Assembly (NCBI GenBank): GCA_963969595.1
Contig: OZ018408.1
Coordinates: 14,753,823 to 14,817,822, forward strand
Length of the DNA stretch: 64,000 nucleotides
Origin: Neckera pumila
Taxonomy: Eukaryota; Streptophyta; Bryopsida; Hypnales; Neckeraceae
Reading direction: 5' to 3'
The position numbers were made by a program, and so were the translations under genes. The notes beneath the pieces are model-generated. The model made no database searches. It was not told where the DNA came from and saw only the letters and a program-made list of their open reading frames with translations. Of the stretch, positions 1 to 12,856 are shown piece after piece. How positions within the stretch are numbered: position 1 is the first letter of the stretch; each line of letters starts with the position of its first letter.

Positions 1-1169
1 CATGACCATCACATCAAAACAAAACATTTTTCAAAGAATCAAATGCACTACAAGTACTTTGCATACAATACCACATAACAACTATTGGTAATAAAACTTT
101 ACTAGATAACATTCAACAATCTACTCACAAATTACAATTGCCCAAAGCATTCCTACAAATTATTCTCCAAATACCACCTACTGTAATTTAATAAAGAGAA
201 ACAACAAATGGCACAAAATATCTACTACCACCACATACGCATACACACTATCAAAATTTATCACTTGTACCCAACTACATAACTTCCACACAAAAACATC
301 CAATTCATACACTTATTAAGGTAAACCAACCTATGAAAGGCAAGTTCACATCATAGATACTTAGAAAATGATCCATTTTAGTAGCATCAATTTACAACAA
401 ATTTTTTTCAATATATGAGATTTGAGCCTCAATCAATGTCTTCGGTGATGGTGATGAAGTGATTAGTAATTGCAATAGAAACTTCCACCTTTTGAGTGTA
501 AATTCATTACAAGAAATGGTTTTTTGAGGCCTTCATATTGTGGCCATATTTAGGAAATATTGTGACAGCTCTAGGTAAATAAGATGACCTATAGATACTC
601 ATTTGTTGGTTTTGGAGTAGTCTAGAGATTCTTTTGGGCCAATTGGCTAGTACACTTCAAAAATTCATAACAAATTCATACTTTGTCAAAAAAAATTCAA
701 TTGCTCTTTCCAGTTCTATTTCCATCTCACATTTGTCTTTATGTGGACTTTTTTTGAATCTTTTAATAAATGCCAATAGTGCAAACTAATTGTTTTGCTT
801 ATCATAGGCTAGATTATTTTATACAAATGGCTCACTTATACCACCATCAACAAAAGAATTCCTTGGTTCAAATATATGACTTTTTGAAATTGTAAACTAT
901 AGTTTATATAATCCAATGGACAAGATAGAATTCTCATCCAAGTTCCCAAGACTACAAAACATTGTATAAGTAGAAATCCGTGCAATTTATACCTTCCTAT
1001 CGTATCTACATACAAATAACCATAATGAACCAACTCACTTTTTTTTTATAGATAGTCTCAAATCCATTTACTTCATCACTTCATATATCAAACATCCATC
1101 CGCTTGAATAAACCATCCAGACATAACCATCTTCAACTCTATACCTCAACTATTACAGTCCTATACACT
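1..1169. other. AT-rich intergenic DNA, no gene seen
   Basis: I see no convincing coding exon or recognisable element here. Open frames are short, AT-driven and match no family I know. The stretch leads up to the palindromic element that starts near 1170. Confidence 0.6.
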
Positions 1170-2000
1170 GGGCTACAGTTCATTTACAAACTGCCTATTT
1201 GAGGCATTCAATATTTTTGATACAATGTGTAGAAATTGTTATACTTTTTGGTAAGCATAATTATCATTGCATACTTATGCAATCCCAACCAAGCATACCA
1301 AACTCTAGCTTCAAAAAAGCAAAATTCTATTTTTGGTGAATTTTTGAAGTCTATTTTTATAATTTTACATAATATTCTATAGAACACAATTGGTGAAGAA
1401 TTTTCTTAATTCAATTGTGAATATATTTAGGGAACATCCATACCCACATCTTTTCCTTTGCAAACATCTCCAAAAAACTTTTATAATTCTTTCTATAGAG
1501 ATTTCACTATTGAGGTGACAATGCCCAAATGTTGTAAAAATAAATAATTCTTTATTATAATTAGATTTTATATTTTCTCCTCACACGGTAATTAATTTTG
1601 TACATTTGAGTATGATATTACAATGACTTTTACAAAATTTGATCATATGACGCCTCGTATTGAGCCCTTATTGGGAGCTTATATTTTTGTCACTTAATGG
1701 GGTGTTTTTTAATATGAAAGATGTGGATATGGATGTTTCCTACATATTTGTGCAATCAAAATAAAAAAATTCATCACCAATTGTTTATAATAAAATATTA
1801 TATTAAACCATGAAAATTGACCTCAAAAATTCACTAAATATGGAATTTTTCTTTTTTTAAATTGAAATTTGGTATGCTTGGTTGGGATTGCATAAGAACT
1901 GGGTTTTAATTATTCAAAACAAAAATTATATTTTTTTCCTATACAATGCAATAAAAATTGGAATGGCTCACATTAGCAGTTTGTAAATGAACTGTATCCC
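1170..2000. mobile_element. Long palindromic MITE-like element (family P, copy 1)
   Basis: The two halves are inverted copies of each other over about 370 bp per arm, with modest divergence. The outer ends match as 25-bp inverted repeats (1170-1194 against 1976-2000), beginning GGGCTACAGTTCATTTAC on the left, read on the opposite strand on the right. Both arms carry the same internal blocks: an 'AAGCATACCAAA' motif and a 'GGAACATCCAT...ACATCTTT' block. There is no coding capacity. A non-autonomous foldback or MITE-type element is the best reading. Related copies lie at 31956-32832, 32835-33703, about 24765-25050 and about 51885-52400. The superfamily is unknown because I cannot define a clean target-site duplication. 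Confidence 0.7.
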
Positions 2001-3205
2001 ATTGTACATTTCTTCTCACAATACAGAAAGTTTGTGCCTACATTAATATGTAAGGAACTAAAAGCAAGTAACCTTGTCAATTCAGGTGCACCTTTCCTAA
2101 AGCATGTCTATGAACAAACCCATAACTATCCCTTACTTCCACAAAGATGACTTGCCCTATTCTACAATACACCATATAAAGGCCTAATTTACTTTTTTAA
2201 TTCCACAACTAGAAATTTCTACAGTAATGCAATACTTGTACAACAATTTTCAATCATTGAAAAATGGACATATAATCCAAAACATTCATTACTCCTAAAT
2301 TATAGAACAACTACTCTATTTGAAATGTTTTAATCACAAATCTTCTCAAATTCTAGTATAGACAATATATGGGTTAAGCCCACAAACACCTATTTTGACA
2401 GACAAAATATCCATCTTTCTATATACACTTTGCAATTTACAACAAATAGGTGCATGGATACACATTCTCTAGACCTATTTTGTATCCATCCAAACATCAA
2501 AGCTCCCTACATACAACAATACAACAAAGCAATACATGACCTTGGAAAATTACTATTAACATACAAAATCCACATGCTTTGTACTCAAAATACATGAAAT
2601 TTCAAAGACCCCCCCTTCGGAACACACCATTCAACCATGGTTATATACTTGTCATTTCTTTAATTAATTCCATGATTTGCACATTTGATGCTTATTAATG
2701 CCCTAATATACTCTATTTTCAAACAATACTTTTTTAAAAATGATCCTTCAAATACCCCATTGCAATTAAAATATTCAATTCATCAAATTCATATACTGCA
2801 ATGACGAATCCTCCCTAGGTTCTATGGCACATAAGTTCAGTAAATACCATTTACTCACTACCAACATTTGGAACCTAAGTTGGAATATACAACCGCTAAT
2901 GTAATTTTATTTCAAATCTTCATAAGACAATCATGCACCATCCATAAAATTACTTCACCAACATCTTGAAATTCCCATTTTGGCTCCCAAAAATGCACTT
3001 TTTAACAATAGTAACATTGCCATTAAATACACTTCTAACAAATAATATTCTTTACAACCCTAAATCAAATAATATTCTTTACAACGCCTTTACTCCAACC
3101 CTGTATATATTGCACCATATTTCTACAACTTTAAAAAATTACCCAACTCTCAATTTACTCCCCTTCTATTCTCAAATTAAAAAATGGTTAGCATAGAGTC
3201 CTTTT
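2001..3205. other. AT-rich intergenic DNA, no gene seen
   Basis: No exon-like reading frame or clear repeat boundary is visible. The 76-codon open frame near 2966-3196 is low-complexity, AT-rich and without homology that I recognise. Confidence 0.55.
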
Positions 3206-3209
3206 TTAA

Positions 3210-4144
3210 CCCCTAAAGTTTCATGACTATGCAATCACCAAAATCGCTCCAAAACTACCATTTCTAATACAACTACCAAATTTTTGGAAAAAGCAATTTC
3301 TGGAAAAAGCAATTTTTGACACATGTAACTGTAGGATCTTGTCGTATGATATTTTGAAAACATGTGGTAAAAATTTCAGAAAATTCTACCATGTGAACCA
3401 TAAGATATAAGCATTCAAAGTCTTGAAAACCATTTTTTCAATCCTGCAAAAACCGAGCAGCTGTACTTTACAAGCTCACTTTTCAATGAAAAAATGCCAA
3501 TAGAGGTGGTGCTTCTTTGAATTCAGTTTCCTAAACAAGTTGTCTATATGCTTGAAAAATTTCACATCATTGGAATTGTACAACATATAGGAAAAAAAGT
3601 GTACGTAGAAAAAAGTAGAAAATTATTCAAAATACTAAATTGTTAAGAATTTAATCATGGAATTTAAAAATACCAATCCCAATGGTTGTAATGTTGTAAT
3701 AATCAATCTGCATCCTAGGATTTTATTTTTTTCCAAAAATATTGAAAATTGAGTTAAATAAACAACTTTAAATTTTTTTTTAGAGTAGAAAATCCATAAT
3801 TGCCCGCAATTCAAAAACCCTCATAACTTTTGACTCATTGATTGAAATGGAATGACTCAAAGCTTTTTAAGTGTATATAAATGTGGAGAATCAATTTCAA
3901 AAAAAAATTCCGGAAAAAATGATTTTTCTTATCTGCCCAAACTGCCCAGCTACGAAAGAAAGTAACATATTAGGTCACAACTTTTGACTTGTATTTTGAA
4001 ATGTCATGAAACTTGGCATACATGAAGATATTTTTCACCCCCACCTTCTAGTAAAATTTCAGCCTCAAATATGGATATCTCTAGTCACACGTACCTGCCC
4101 AAAATTTTTATACGGCCAAAAAACGCATGTTGGTCCTTTAGGGG
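3210..4144 (+). mobile_element. TTAA-flanked piggyBac-like non-autonomous element, copy a
   Basis: The 935-bp element begins CCCCTAAAG and ends CCTTTAGGGG, and is bounded exactly by TTAA at 3206-3209 and at 4145-4148. It is non-coding. Internal blocks are shared with six other copies in this window (5347-6200, 18273-19193, 40264-41181, 49631-50548, 59560-61366 and 63355 to the window end). It belongs to the same sub-type as the copies at 40264 and 59560, judged by the block 'CGCTCCAAAACTACCATTTC' close to the left end. TTAA target duplication with CCC...GGG termini is the signature of the piggyBac superfamily. Assignment to that superfamily is inference because no transposase is present. Confidence 0.7.
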
Positions 4145-4158
4145 TTAAGAAGATCAGT

Positions 4159-4443
4159 CATTAGAGGGGATTTGGAGTCTCTAGAGGGCCATTTTAGGTG
4201 CGTTCCCCTATCTGGCCCAACCTTGTGAACAGCAGTACGGTCTGTCAGATTTTTTATTTTTCAATTTTTTTATTTTTTATTTTTATTTTTCCAAATATTA
4301 CTTTAAGCAATTTTTATTTTTATTTTTTTGAAAATGACGTGGCATTGTCTCGACCATATTAGACAGCAATTATCATGCATTTCTGCATTTAGGGAACATA
4401 TGATAACTTGTAGTCTTCTAAAGGCCCCAAATCTCCCCTAATG
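4159..4443. mobile_element. Small TIR element (family with internal GACGTGGCA), copy 1
   Basis: The 285-bp segment has terminal inverted repeats: it begins CATTAGAGGGGATTTGGAG, and the reverse complement of its right end reads CATTAGGGGAGATTTGGGG. The middle is T-rich with a 'GACGTGGCA' motif near 4335. A homologous copy lies at 20222-20540 with the same layout. No coding capacity is seen. It starts 11 bp beyond the TTAA of the preceding element. Confidence 0.6.
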
Positions 4444-5342
4444 AATCTAGATGTCATTTATATAGGCTTTTGAAGTCCAATCTTGGACTCTAAATGAACA
4501 TATTCCTCATGTATACCAACTACTTAGAGTGGTTGGAGTTATTTCTTTTTCTTTAGTTTTTGACATATTAAATGCTCAAAAAATCTCACATTGATCCCTT
4601 TGCGCACATATTTAAGGCAAAGTACTCACCTTCATTTATAGCATTGTACATGGGTTATATTGTATAATACCAAGAAGATGAGAGTTTGCATCTTCTGGAT
4701 ATACAGGTACATAGTCATAGAAGTGTTGTTTCTTGAATAATTTCATGAGTTTCTTGATGGTATACATGTGTCATTTAGGCACTGGTGGTTAAAGTTCATT
4801 AATTATATATGTTTAACCACTAAAGGACTAGGGTTGTCCAGATTTCTAAAATTGTGAAGATCTACTATAAAATGCAACTTAAAATCATACTTTCCATGAT
4901 ATAAAATATGATTTATAGCTCACAACCATAAGGTTAAATTAAAAAAATATACAAACCAATATTTTACAATAAAATTTGGAGTCAGAAATTAAAAATTCCT
5001 TCTAAAATCAATTGTCGATTGAATATTTATGATTTTTATAAGGAATTTTTTCTATAAGTTCAAAATGCTAAGTTACAATCATAGTGATTTTTGAAGATTT
5101 TTAATTTTATTTTTTGATTCAAGTCATTTTTGAAAGGTCAATTTTTGAATTGAAAAGGTTACTTTTTGAGACTAGACCTATCAATATCCTTTGAAATATA
5201 GAATAAATGCAAAGAAAAATCTTCATAATCTATACCATACAAATATTCAAGAACTAATATAAAAATCTTTAGAAAAAATTGATGGATGAAAAAGTGCATT
5301 TTGCGATTGATGAATTTGGAATGTATTTCTATTCATTTGCAC
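4444..5342. other. Intergenic DNA, no gene seen
   Basis: AT-rich sequence without exon-like frames or recognisable repeat boundaries. Confidence 0.55.
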
Positions 5343-5346
5343 TTAA

Positions 5347-6200
5347 CTCCTACAGGCCCAAGGCAATTTTTGGCTCCAAAACCACTGAAAATTGCCATTT
5401 TTGTTGCAATCACTCAAGAAATCAAAGAAAACATTTTTTTAGAATCTAACCATAGGATCTTGTACTTCACTTGTTTTAGAATATGTGGTAAAAATTTCAA
5501 GAGGTTTGATTGTACGGATTGGAAGATATTAGCATTTGAAGTTGAAAAAAAATTTCTTTTGAACTATGACCTGCAATTTCAGATGACTTTGACGTCCGTT
5601 TGTAGATTTCTTTTGCACTACTTAACATTGGGTTAAATTTTTTTATGCTGAACATTTGAATTGAGAGTTGGAAATTTTCTTTTGGGGAATGCCAAAACTT
5701 AATTTTCACATGTAAGAAAATTATTAAGTAGAAGTAGGTCCAAAATTGAATGAAACACTAAATCATTAATAGCTCTTAAGTGGAATTAAAAAATTGAAAA
5801 TTGCATTCAAAAATGAATTCTATAAGTTGTTGTTTTTGAAGATGCTAGATTGCTCGAAAAACAAGATTGTCTATAACTTTCTCATTATGAGTCCAAATAG
5901 AGTGAATCAAAGCTTCAAATGTAGACAAAAACATGATCTTTGAAAAGGAAAAAAATTGAAAAAAAAAAATACAATTTTTTACAGTTTTTTTTTTTTTTCT
6001 TCCTAATGAGTTGCTTTTTTGACTTTGGGTGGCATAACTTTTGCTCCCGGGCACCGATTGAAAAAAAATATCTATTTTAGAAAGCAAATGTGATTCCATA
6101 TCTTCAAAAAAAGTTTCAAAAAATTAGACCAAAATTTCAAGTCACATGAGCTTGCCCAAAATTCCAAGTGTCCCCTGAGGGGCCTTTGGGCCTTTTAGGA
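5347..6200 (+). mobile_element. TTAA-flanked piggyBac-like element, copy b
   Basis: This 854-bp copy starts CTCCTACAGGCC, ends CCTTTTAGGA and is bounded by TTAA at 5343-5346 and 6201-6204. It belongs to the second sub-type, with copies at 18273 and 49631. The termini are mutated compared with the consensus CCCCTAAAGG...CCTTTAGGGG, so it is probably an older insertion. It is non-coding: the 116-codon and 84-codon frames across it are chance frames in repeat sequence. Confidence 0.65.
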
Positions 6201-6204
6201 TTAA

Positions 6205-8209
6205 GGAGTTAATTACCCCCATCCCTCTCTATACTTGTATTTTTCAAAAATAATCTCACATGCAATTGATATGGAATATACATTATTTCATTATGTATTC
6301 ATTATGTCCGTATCCATATTTTGTATTTGTATTCCATATTGTATTTTGTATTCATATGTCTATATCCATATCCGTATGTATTTATTCTATATTCATATCT
6401 ATTTTCTATATCTGTATCCTATCATTTCTTGATGGTCCAAATTGTCATTGAAGATGGTGCCATCAATAACCACAACTTTTTCCTGATTACTCAGATCGAT
6501 GGTCCTAGAGAGGAAGGCACATTTTTTTCCAATGGCTATAGTTTTTTGGTTTATTTGGATTATACCGGGGGGTGCTTTTGGCAAAACTAGGAGCTAATTC
6601 CATCTTTTGGGCACATAGTGGGTTTGATAGTGGATTTGATTATCCACCTTAGATGACAATGTCCTAGAATATGATTCTAAGTATGTATAGGAGGGGGCTT
6701 CTTTAAGAAAGTAATTCTATATGCACGTCCAAAAGCAAAGAAGACGGAGAATGCAAAGTCAAGTTGATAGATGAAGTTAGGGGAAGGTGACCAATTGTCT
6801 CTTTTTCTGCAAAGCAAAAGCATATCCATCATTTGTTATATCCATCATTTGTTATATCAATATACAGATTATAGAATTAAAATAGTATTTGGTATTGAAT
6901 GTTTAAAAATAAGCAAAGCTTGTAAAGATAATCTAAAAGCAGATCCACGCAATATATTGCACTTTTCATTTGGAATTTGGTGACGTTTAGAATTTGTTGT
7001 AGATGTGGAAATGCTTTTAGTTTTTCTTTTTTTATAGAAGTAGGACAAACGATTCTCTTGAATACATCTCAATTGGGGTCATGACCTAGGGTCAACTTTT
7101 TCATCCATTGGTTGCCTTGAATAGTGTAAAGTAAACATAGACCATGGAAGAGAAAGTTGATTTGTTAAATGAATTTCCACTAAAGTCACTTTTGATAATC
7201 TCCTCAATCTGCTTTTTCATTCTTGTATTTTTCTTTTATCTTTTCTATTATTTTTTCCCTATCTTCTCATCCTTTTTTTTCTTCTCATTCCTAGTTGAAT
7301 TTCAACAATTGAAGCTAAAATGGAAGAGAAGAAGAAAGTTACAATGAAAAGAATTGGTCCTTTTACTATAGTGCACATTATAGAAAATCAATGTCAATGA
7401 ATAGAGAAGATGGAAAATCGGAAATTTCATGTATTGGAATATAATTCCAAAACTTCAATAAAAATTTGTTTTTAATAAACTCGCAATTATTGCAACAATA
7501 ATTCATTTTGTACTAAAAGAATTGCATTGCAACAACAAAATTATAGTTAAATTATAAAGACGGCATTTGCAGCAATAAAACAATATTATAACTAATAGCC
7601 AACATTAAACAACAAGAGGTTAAAAAAATCAATCAATTTTGTTGACATGACATCATTAGTGAAAAATAACTCCTAAAGGCAAAGTGTAGTGTCAAATTAG
7701 TAATCATTTGATTGTGGAACATATTTTGACATTCTATTCTAATGATGTAGGGTCATTTTTTTGCTAGTTTATAGTCCTCAAATCTCTTAAGACAACTTTA
7801 AAAATCCTTTAACTACCAAATTTAAGTGATAATGAAACTTATTCTTTTTTAGAATATTAAAAAATTTATATCATTTGTTCATCTATTTTTATTCTTAATA
7901 GTAGCATGTTAGGATTCTTTATTTTTAAAAATTCATTTCTTATTTTCCTAAACAAATAGACTCTCCAAATATGCCAACCACTTAAGAATGGTTGGAGTTA
8001 TTTCTCCTTTTATTTCTAATATTTAGTAGAATTGTGACATGTTGATGAATGAGTAGTAGCATTCTAAGATTGTCACACATGAATTTTAATGTTTTAAATC
8101 AATAAAATCAAATAGAAGATTGTCCTAAAGATTATATTCATTCTTTATATACTATGACTTCTAATGTAATGTGACCTTACATCAATTGAAACCTGGGCTT
8201 CTCCTCTAA
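6205..8209. other. Intergenic DNA with simple pyrimidine/AT tracts
   Basis: It holds an imperfect TATTCATATC-like simple repeat around 6285-6425 and T/C-rich runs around 7215-7300. No exon with plant-like coding character was found. Short open frames here are low-complexity. Confidence 0.55.
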
Positions 8210-8475
8210 TCACAATATACCAAAAGCTTACGCTTGTGATAATAGACCGAACTCCGAGATATGAGCCATTTCCATGTATACTATAAATTAGGTTTTGTTT
8301 GTTTTATTTTGTTTGTTTGTTAGTTATAGTGAGATCTCCTAGACCGTGAGCCCCCAATTGCATTCTTGGTATTGTCAGAAAGCTCTTAACAAGGAGGGAT
8401 GCACGGGCTTGTTTTGTGGTGTTTGGCCCTATGGTGTGAAAGTTATGGATTTTTGAAGTTTTATTGAATTAAAAA
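8210..8475 (+). repeat. Dispersed repeat shared with 26066-26530
   Basis: This stretch and the one near 26066-26530 share an ordered set of blocks: a TTTGTTTGTTTTATTTTG tract, 'GTTATAGTGAGA', 'TTGCATTC', a 'GGGATGCACGGGCTTGTTTTG'-like block, and 'GAAAGTTATGGATTTTTGA'. Similarity is moderate, so this is an old dispersed repeat of unknown class. It is non-coding. Confidence 0.45.
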
Positions 8476-8982
8476 GTTAGAACATTATTATTTTTTCTTT
8501 TAATTGTGTTGTAGCAGCAGCATAGGGACAATAGGGTAAACGAGCCTAAAACCACCAGCTTCCTATTTTTGCCATCCTATTTTTGGCCCCATTTCTGCCA
8601 CAACACTCATCCAATTCCATTCACTTTCCTAACAAAATCAGAGCATTAATATCACAAAGGATAACGTGTCAATCTTTCTTTGGTCCATACTTACGTGCTA
8701 ATAGATACATGGAAGAGTGGTTATGGGTTGTTAATATGATGTTTATGACTCCAGTCTACAAGTAGTTTTGTAATTTCATGATTGACACTTCAAAATTCAC
8801 GGAAATTACAATTTTGATCTGAGAATTATAATTCCACTTAGGTTTGATTCGTCCAACCTCTGAAAAATACACGCCCTCCTTGAAATTGGCCCCAATATAT
8901 TCAGATTGCAAATCAGGGTGGTAATAGGCTTGTCTACCTTAGTTTTTCAGTGAAGAGAGCTTGATGTCATCAGAGAATGGCG

Positions 8983-8990
8983 AAACCCTA
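8983..8990 (+). promoter_or_regulatory. Telo-box AAACCCTA in the TRS120 leader region
   Basis: AAACCCTA is a known plant promoter and leader motif of broadly expressed genes. Here it lies about 250 bp before the TRS120 start codon, at the transition from AT-rich DNA to GC-richer leader sequence. Function at this site is inference. Confidence 0.4.
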
Positions 8991-9239
8991 GAAAGGCTTG
9001 CCAACTTGAAGCTCCCGCGTCGAAGCTCTTGTTGTTGAGCTCGAGGTCGTCGGATGGCCATGGCGATGGTGGAAGGCGCCTGCTCTGAAGGGAGCTCTAC
9101 CCGGCAGCTCGGCAGCTGCGTTCTTCTTTTGATGCGAGGTCGAGTGGGACGTCCGTGGCAGCTGCATGTATGAGCGAGCGATGAGTCGCGGGAGGATTTG
9201 ATTTTCTTTTTTTTTGGGACCGAGATTAAAGCCGTGAAG

Positions 9240-12200
9240 ATGGAGCCGGAGGTGAGAGTGGAAGGCGGGAGCATGATACGGGTGGCAGTGGTGGCAATTG
9301 GAGAGATGCCCGCTGCGCATTTGCGCGATTATGTGTCCATGTTGGTGCAGCATACGCGAATTCCGCTCTCGAGCTTCAGCCCTTATTACACCGAGCATCA
9401 GAAGAGCCCGTTTTCGCAGCAGCCGTGGGAGAGCGGGAGCTTGATGCTGAAGTTTATGGTGGGCGGGGCAGCGCGGAGTCCTTGGGAGGATTTTCAGGCG
9501 CACCGGAAGATTCTCGGGGTGATAGGGTTGTGTCATTGTCCGCTCACGCCGGAGATTAGCACTGCGTATGAGCAATTTTTGACGATCTGCAAGGCGTATC
9601 CGTCTGCTCAGGTGACACGGTGCTTTGCGTTTCATCCCACGGAGGCGCAAATCGAAGTGGACGATGAGAAGAAAAAAGAGTTCCTGGTCATGTTCCCGTC
9701 CACGGATCGCCAGGGGCTGAAAATTCACATGCAGACGCTGATGCAGGACTTCGCGGCGTCGCTGCTCATGGCATTTGAGAGCTGGGTCCTGCATCTCAAG
9801 CCCGTCGGCCTGACCACCCCCTTGGATTCTCAGGTTTCTCTCAACTCGGATGAGGTCAATAAGAAGCGGAAGTTAGGTCGGGTGCAGAAAACAATGGGGG
9901 ACTATTGCTTGCTCGCAGGATCGCCGTCGGATGCCAATTCGCACTACTATACTGCCATTGAGTTAGCTCGGCTGACGGGGGATACCTTGTGGCAAGCCGG
10001 CGCTATTGAGGGGTATGCGTGTGCTACTGTTCTAAATCGTGCGGGGAACAAGGATTACATGTTAGAACAGGAAGTGCAATATCGTTATGTTGAAGTGATC
10101 CAACTCTATCGCAGGGCGACGGCATTGTCGTTTGAATTGGAGGCCACTCTAAAGCTCGCGAGGTTCCTTTGTAGGAAGGAGCTTGCGAAAGAAGTAGTGG
10201 AGCTAGTAATGGGAGCCGTAGAATGGTCCAAGAGCTTGATGGATGCTAGTGATCGCTTGGTGGTCAATGTCGAAGCTGCTCGGATCTTCGCTGCGATTGG
10301 CTACGATCGCAAAGCAGCGTTTTACGGACGGCAAGTAGCGTTGTTGTACCAACAGCAGCACAGTCATTGGGCTGCCGTCAGTGCTCTGCAGGTGATGTCG
10401 CTCACTGCAGAGTCTTACAAGTGTCTGAGTAAGGCGGAAGGGAGGGACAGACAAGTCGGTGAGTGGAGCACATTGCAAGTGGACGTCTTGTATGACATGC
10501 TGTCGGCTGCAGTTCGTGCAGGGGATGCATTGGCGGCTTGGAATGCGGCAGCTCGGCTGCTCAGGAATCACTACCCGCTCATTCCACCTAGTTCGCAATT
10601 GACCTTGGCAAATGCTCTTTCCATGTCCGCTGAGCGTCTCGCCCCTGGAACGAGATCTTCCGATCCAGCTATTCCATTTGTCAGGTTGCATTCCTACACT
10701 GCAATGCCGGCAGACAGAGAAATCGTTAAAAGGACGGCCACTAAAAACGAATGGTGGATGGGGCGCACTTCGACGGGGCCCTTTATCTACACTCCTTTTA
10801 CTGCGAAGGGGGATGTTAATACCAGAATTCCAGTTACATGGGTTGTAGGGGAGCCCGTGGAAGTCTTAGTGGAACTTGCGAATCCTTGTGTATTTGAAGT
10901 CACTGTCGAAAGTATTTCTCTGTCTGTGGAGCATGATCAATTCGAAGCTTTTCCTGTTTCAGTTACTCTGCCCGCGAGTTCTGGTCAGGTTTTGTCACTG
11001 TCTGGATTGCCTCTCGCAGTTGGTTCGCTCACAGTGAGGGGCTGCATTGTTAAGTGCTATGGAGTCGTAACGGAGCATTTATTTGAAGAAGTCAGTGAAT
11101 GGGGCTCAGTGAAAGGGACAGCATTGGTAGATCCGTTTCGGAGTGGTCACAGGGTTCGCCAGCCTGCGCAGTATGAGAAGGTGGATGTGGTGCCGCCTTT
11201 GCCTTTGCTAGTAGCGCGCGCTGTGGGTGGAGAGGGAGCCGCTGTTCTCTATGAGGGCGAAATCCGGGAGATGCAAATCAGTTTGTCTAATGCAGGTGTC
11301 GTCCCAGTAGTGGAGGCCCACATGACGTTAACAGGCAAGCAACCACAGCATGTGATGTCCATAGGACACAGTGTGCTGGAAGACGCTCTACCGTTGCCTC
11401 CAGGAGCCACAGTGGTGGTGCCTGTGACTTTGAAAGCTGGCGCTCCTACGGCTGATGTCGATTTGCGAAGTCTGGTCAGGGGCGCGAAAGACGCGGCAGG
11501 TCCAATGTTAGTCATCCACTACGCAGGACCGCCCCTCCAGGAAGGTGCCGAGGACCCTCCTGGTCGGCGAGTAGCTTTGCCATTGCAACTGCATGTTTTG
11601 AAGGGCCTGTGTTTGGTGCAAGCCAAGTTGCTATCCATGGAAGTGGCCGCCAACATTAGCAGTTCCCTTTCCGATCCTATTGCTCGTGAGCAACAATTGG
11701 AAGGTGGGGAAAGTTTAGTAAAAATGGACCCTTACAGGGGTAGTTGGGGCATGCGACTTTTAGAGTTGGAGCTTTGGAACGGAACTGATGTGCTCTTTGA
11801 GATTGTCGTTACCAGAAAGGAGGCTGACGAGGAAGGGAGATTGGTGGAGGATCCGGAATGTTTATACCCTCCAACAAGGATAGATAGAGATTATGCTTCT
11901 CGTGTGCTTATCCCATTGGAGCGCTTTAAGCTGGCTGGCTTGGACAAAGCGAGCCTTGCACGAGCTTCCATTCGGAAAGAGTCCATAACAAAACAGGATG
12001 TTAAGTCCAAGGATGGAACAGAGCGGCAAGCCAAAGCTGAGCTGAACTCAGTAATTGAAGAGCTTAGCTCGAAGATATGTGTGAGGTGGACCTCGGGGCG
12101 TAATAGTGCAGGAGAGTTGCCGATAAAGGATGCTCTTCGAGAAGCTCTACAGGCATCTGTACTGAAAATTCTATTGCCCGATCCCTTAACATTTGGTTTT

Positions 12201-12856
12201 CGACTTGCCAAGACTTTTATTTCACCTCCAACGTTGAGAAGCGCCAGAGACAGTGGTGAGCTTGACAATCTTCCTGGATCGCCTAGGGTTGGCCTGCAGA
12301 AGGTAGAGGCAGATGATGGATGTTTAACAGCTGACAACGAGGGCGGGATTGGTGTTCGGGAATTGGCTCCCATTGAAATGTTGGTTCGGAACAACACCAA
12401 TGAGGCTGTCAATATGACACTTAGCGTCACCTGTCGGGATGTTACTGGTACTAGTTGCTTGGGTGGTATTGGTAGCAAGGGGACAGTACTCTGGGCCGGT
12501 GAGTTTTTTTACTTTGTGCCATAGAATTTAGCCCGATTATGGTTTCTTGGCAAGCGTCTGTTTTATTTTGACTTTGAAGCTTGAATCCTTAAGTTTGCTT
12601 GGGGAACAGCAATTTTTTTTTTAACTCAACCGTTGTAACTTAATGCAAGTGTGGTGTTGTGGTGACAGGAACCCTGGATGGAGTGAATGTGGAGGTGGGA
12701 GGCCTTGGGGAGGTCGTGCACCGATTTGCTCTCTGTTTCTTGGTCCCCGGCCAATACACTTTACTGGGTTCAGCTGTCCTTGATTCTCAGCCTTCTCATG
12801 AAACATTGAGCTATACTGGACCTCCCTTTGCTGTGCATGTTGTAGAAACCAGCTAA
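9240..12856 (+). CDS. TRS120: TRAPPII tethering complex subunit TRS120 (TRAPPC9 homologue)
   Basis: This is a large subunit specific to the TRAPPII complex, which works with Rab GTPases at the trans-Golgi network in vesicle tethering and, in plants, in cell-plate formation. Exons are 9240-12498 and 12669-12856, joined by a GT-AG intron (GCCG|GTGAG ... GACAG|GAACC) that restores frame as a GGA codon. The product is 1,148 aa, close to the nearly 1,200 aa usual for plant TRS120. I chose the ATG at 9240 (MEPEVRVEGGSMIRVAV) over the upstream in-frame ATG at 9198 because family members start MEP and the 14 extra residues are poly-Phe noise. Family blocks include EHQKSPF (about residues 52-58) and PWEDFQAHRKILGVIGLCHC (81-100). 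The C-terminal exon holds LVPGQYTLLGSAV and a GPPFAVHV block. No frame damage is seen. Recognition is strong. Confidence 0.95.

Noticed and set aside
3210..4144. Idea that the CCCCTAAA ends are telomere-like repeats
   Set aside because: Single motif occurrences at both ends of a conserved 0.92-kb unit with TTAA flanks, not arrays of the plant telomere repeat CCCTAAA.
9198..9239. Upstream in-frame ATG of TRS120
   Set aside because: Adds a poly-Phe stretch; the plant family begins MEP, matching the ATG at 9240.
8988..9794. 268-codon minus-strand open frame
   Set aside because: Antisense shadow of TRS120 exon 1; composition His/Arg/Pro-rich as expected from the opposite strand, no family resemblance.
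11891..12478. 195-codon minus-strand open frame
   Set aside because: Shadow of the TRS120 coding strand.
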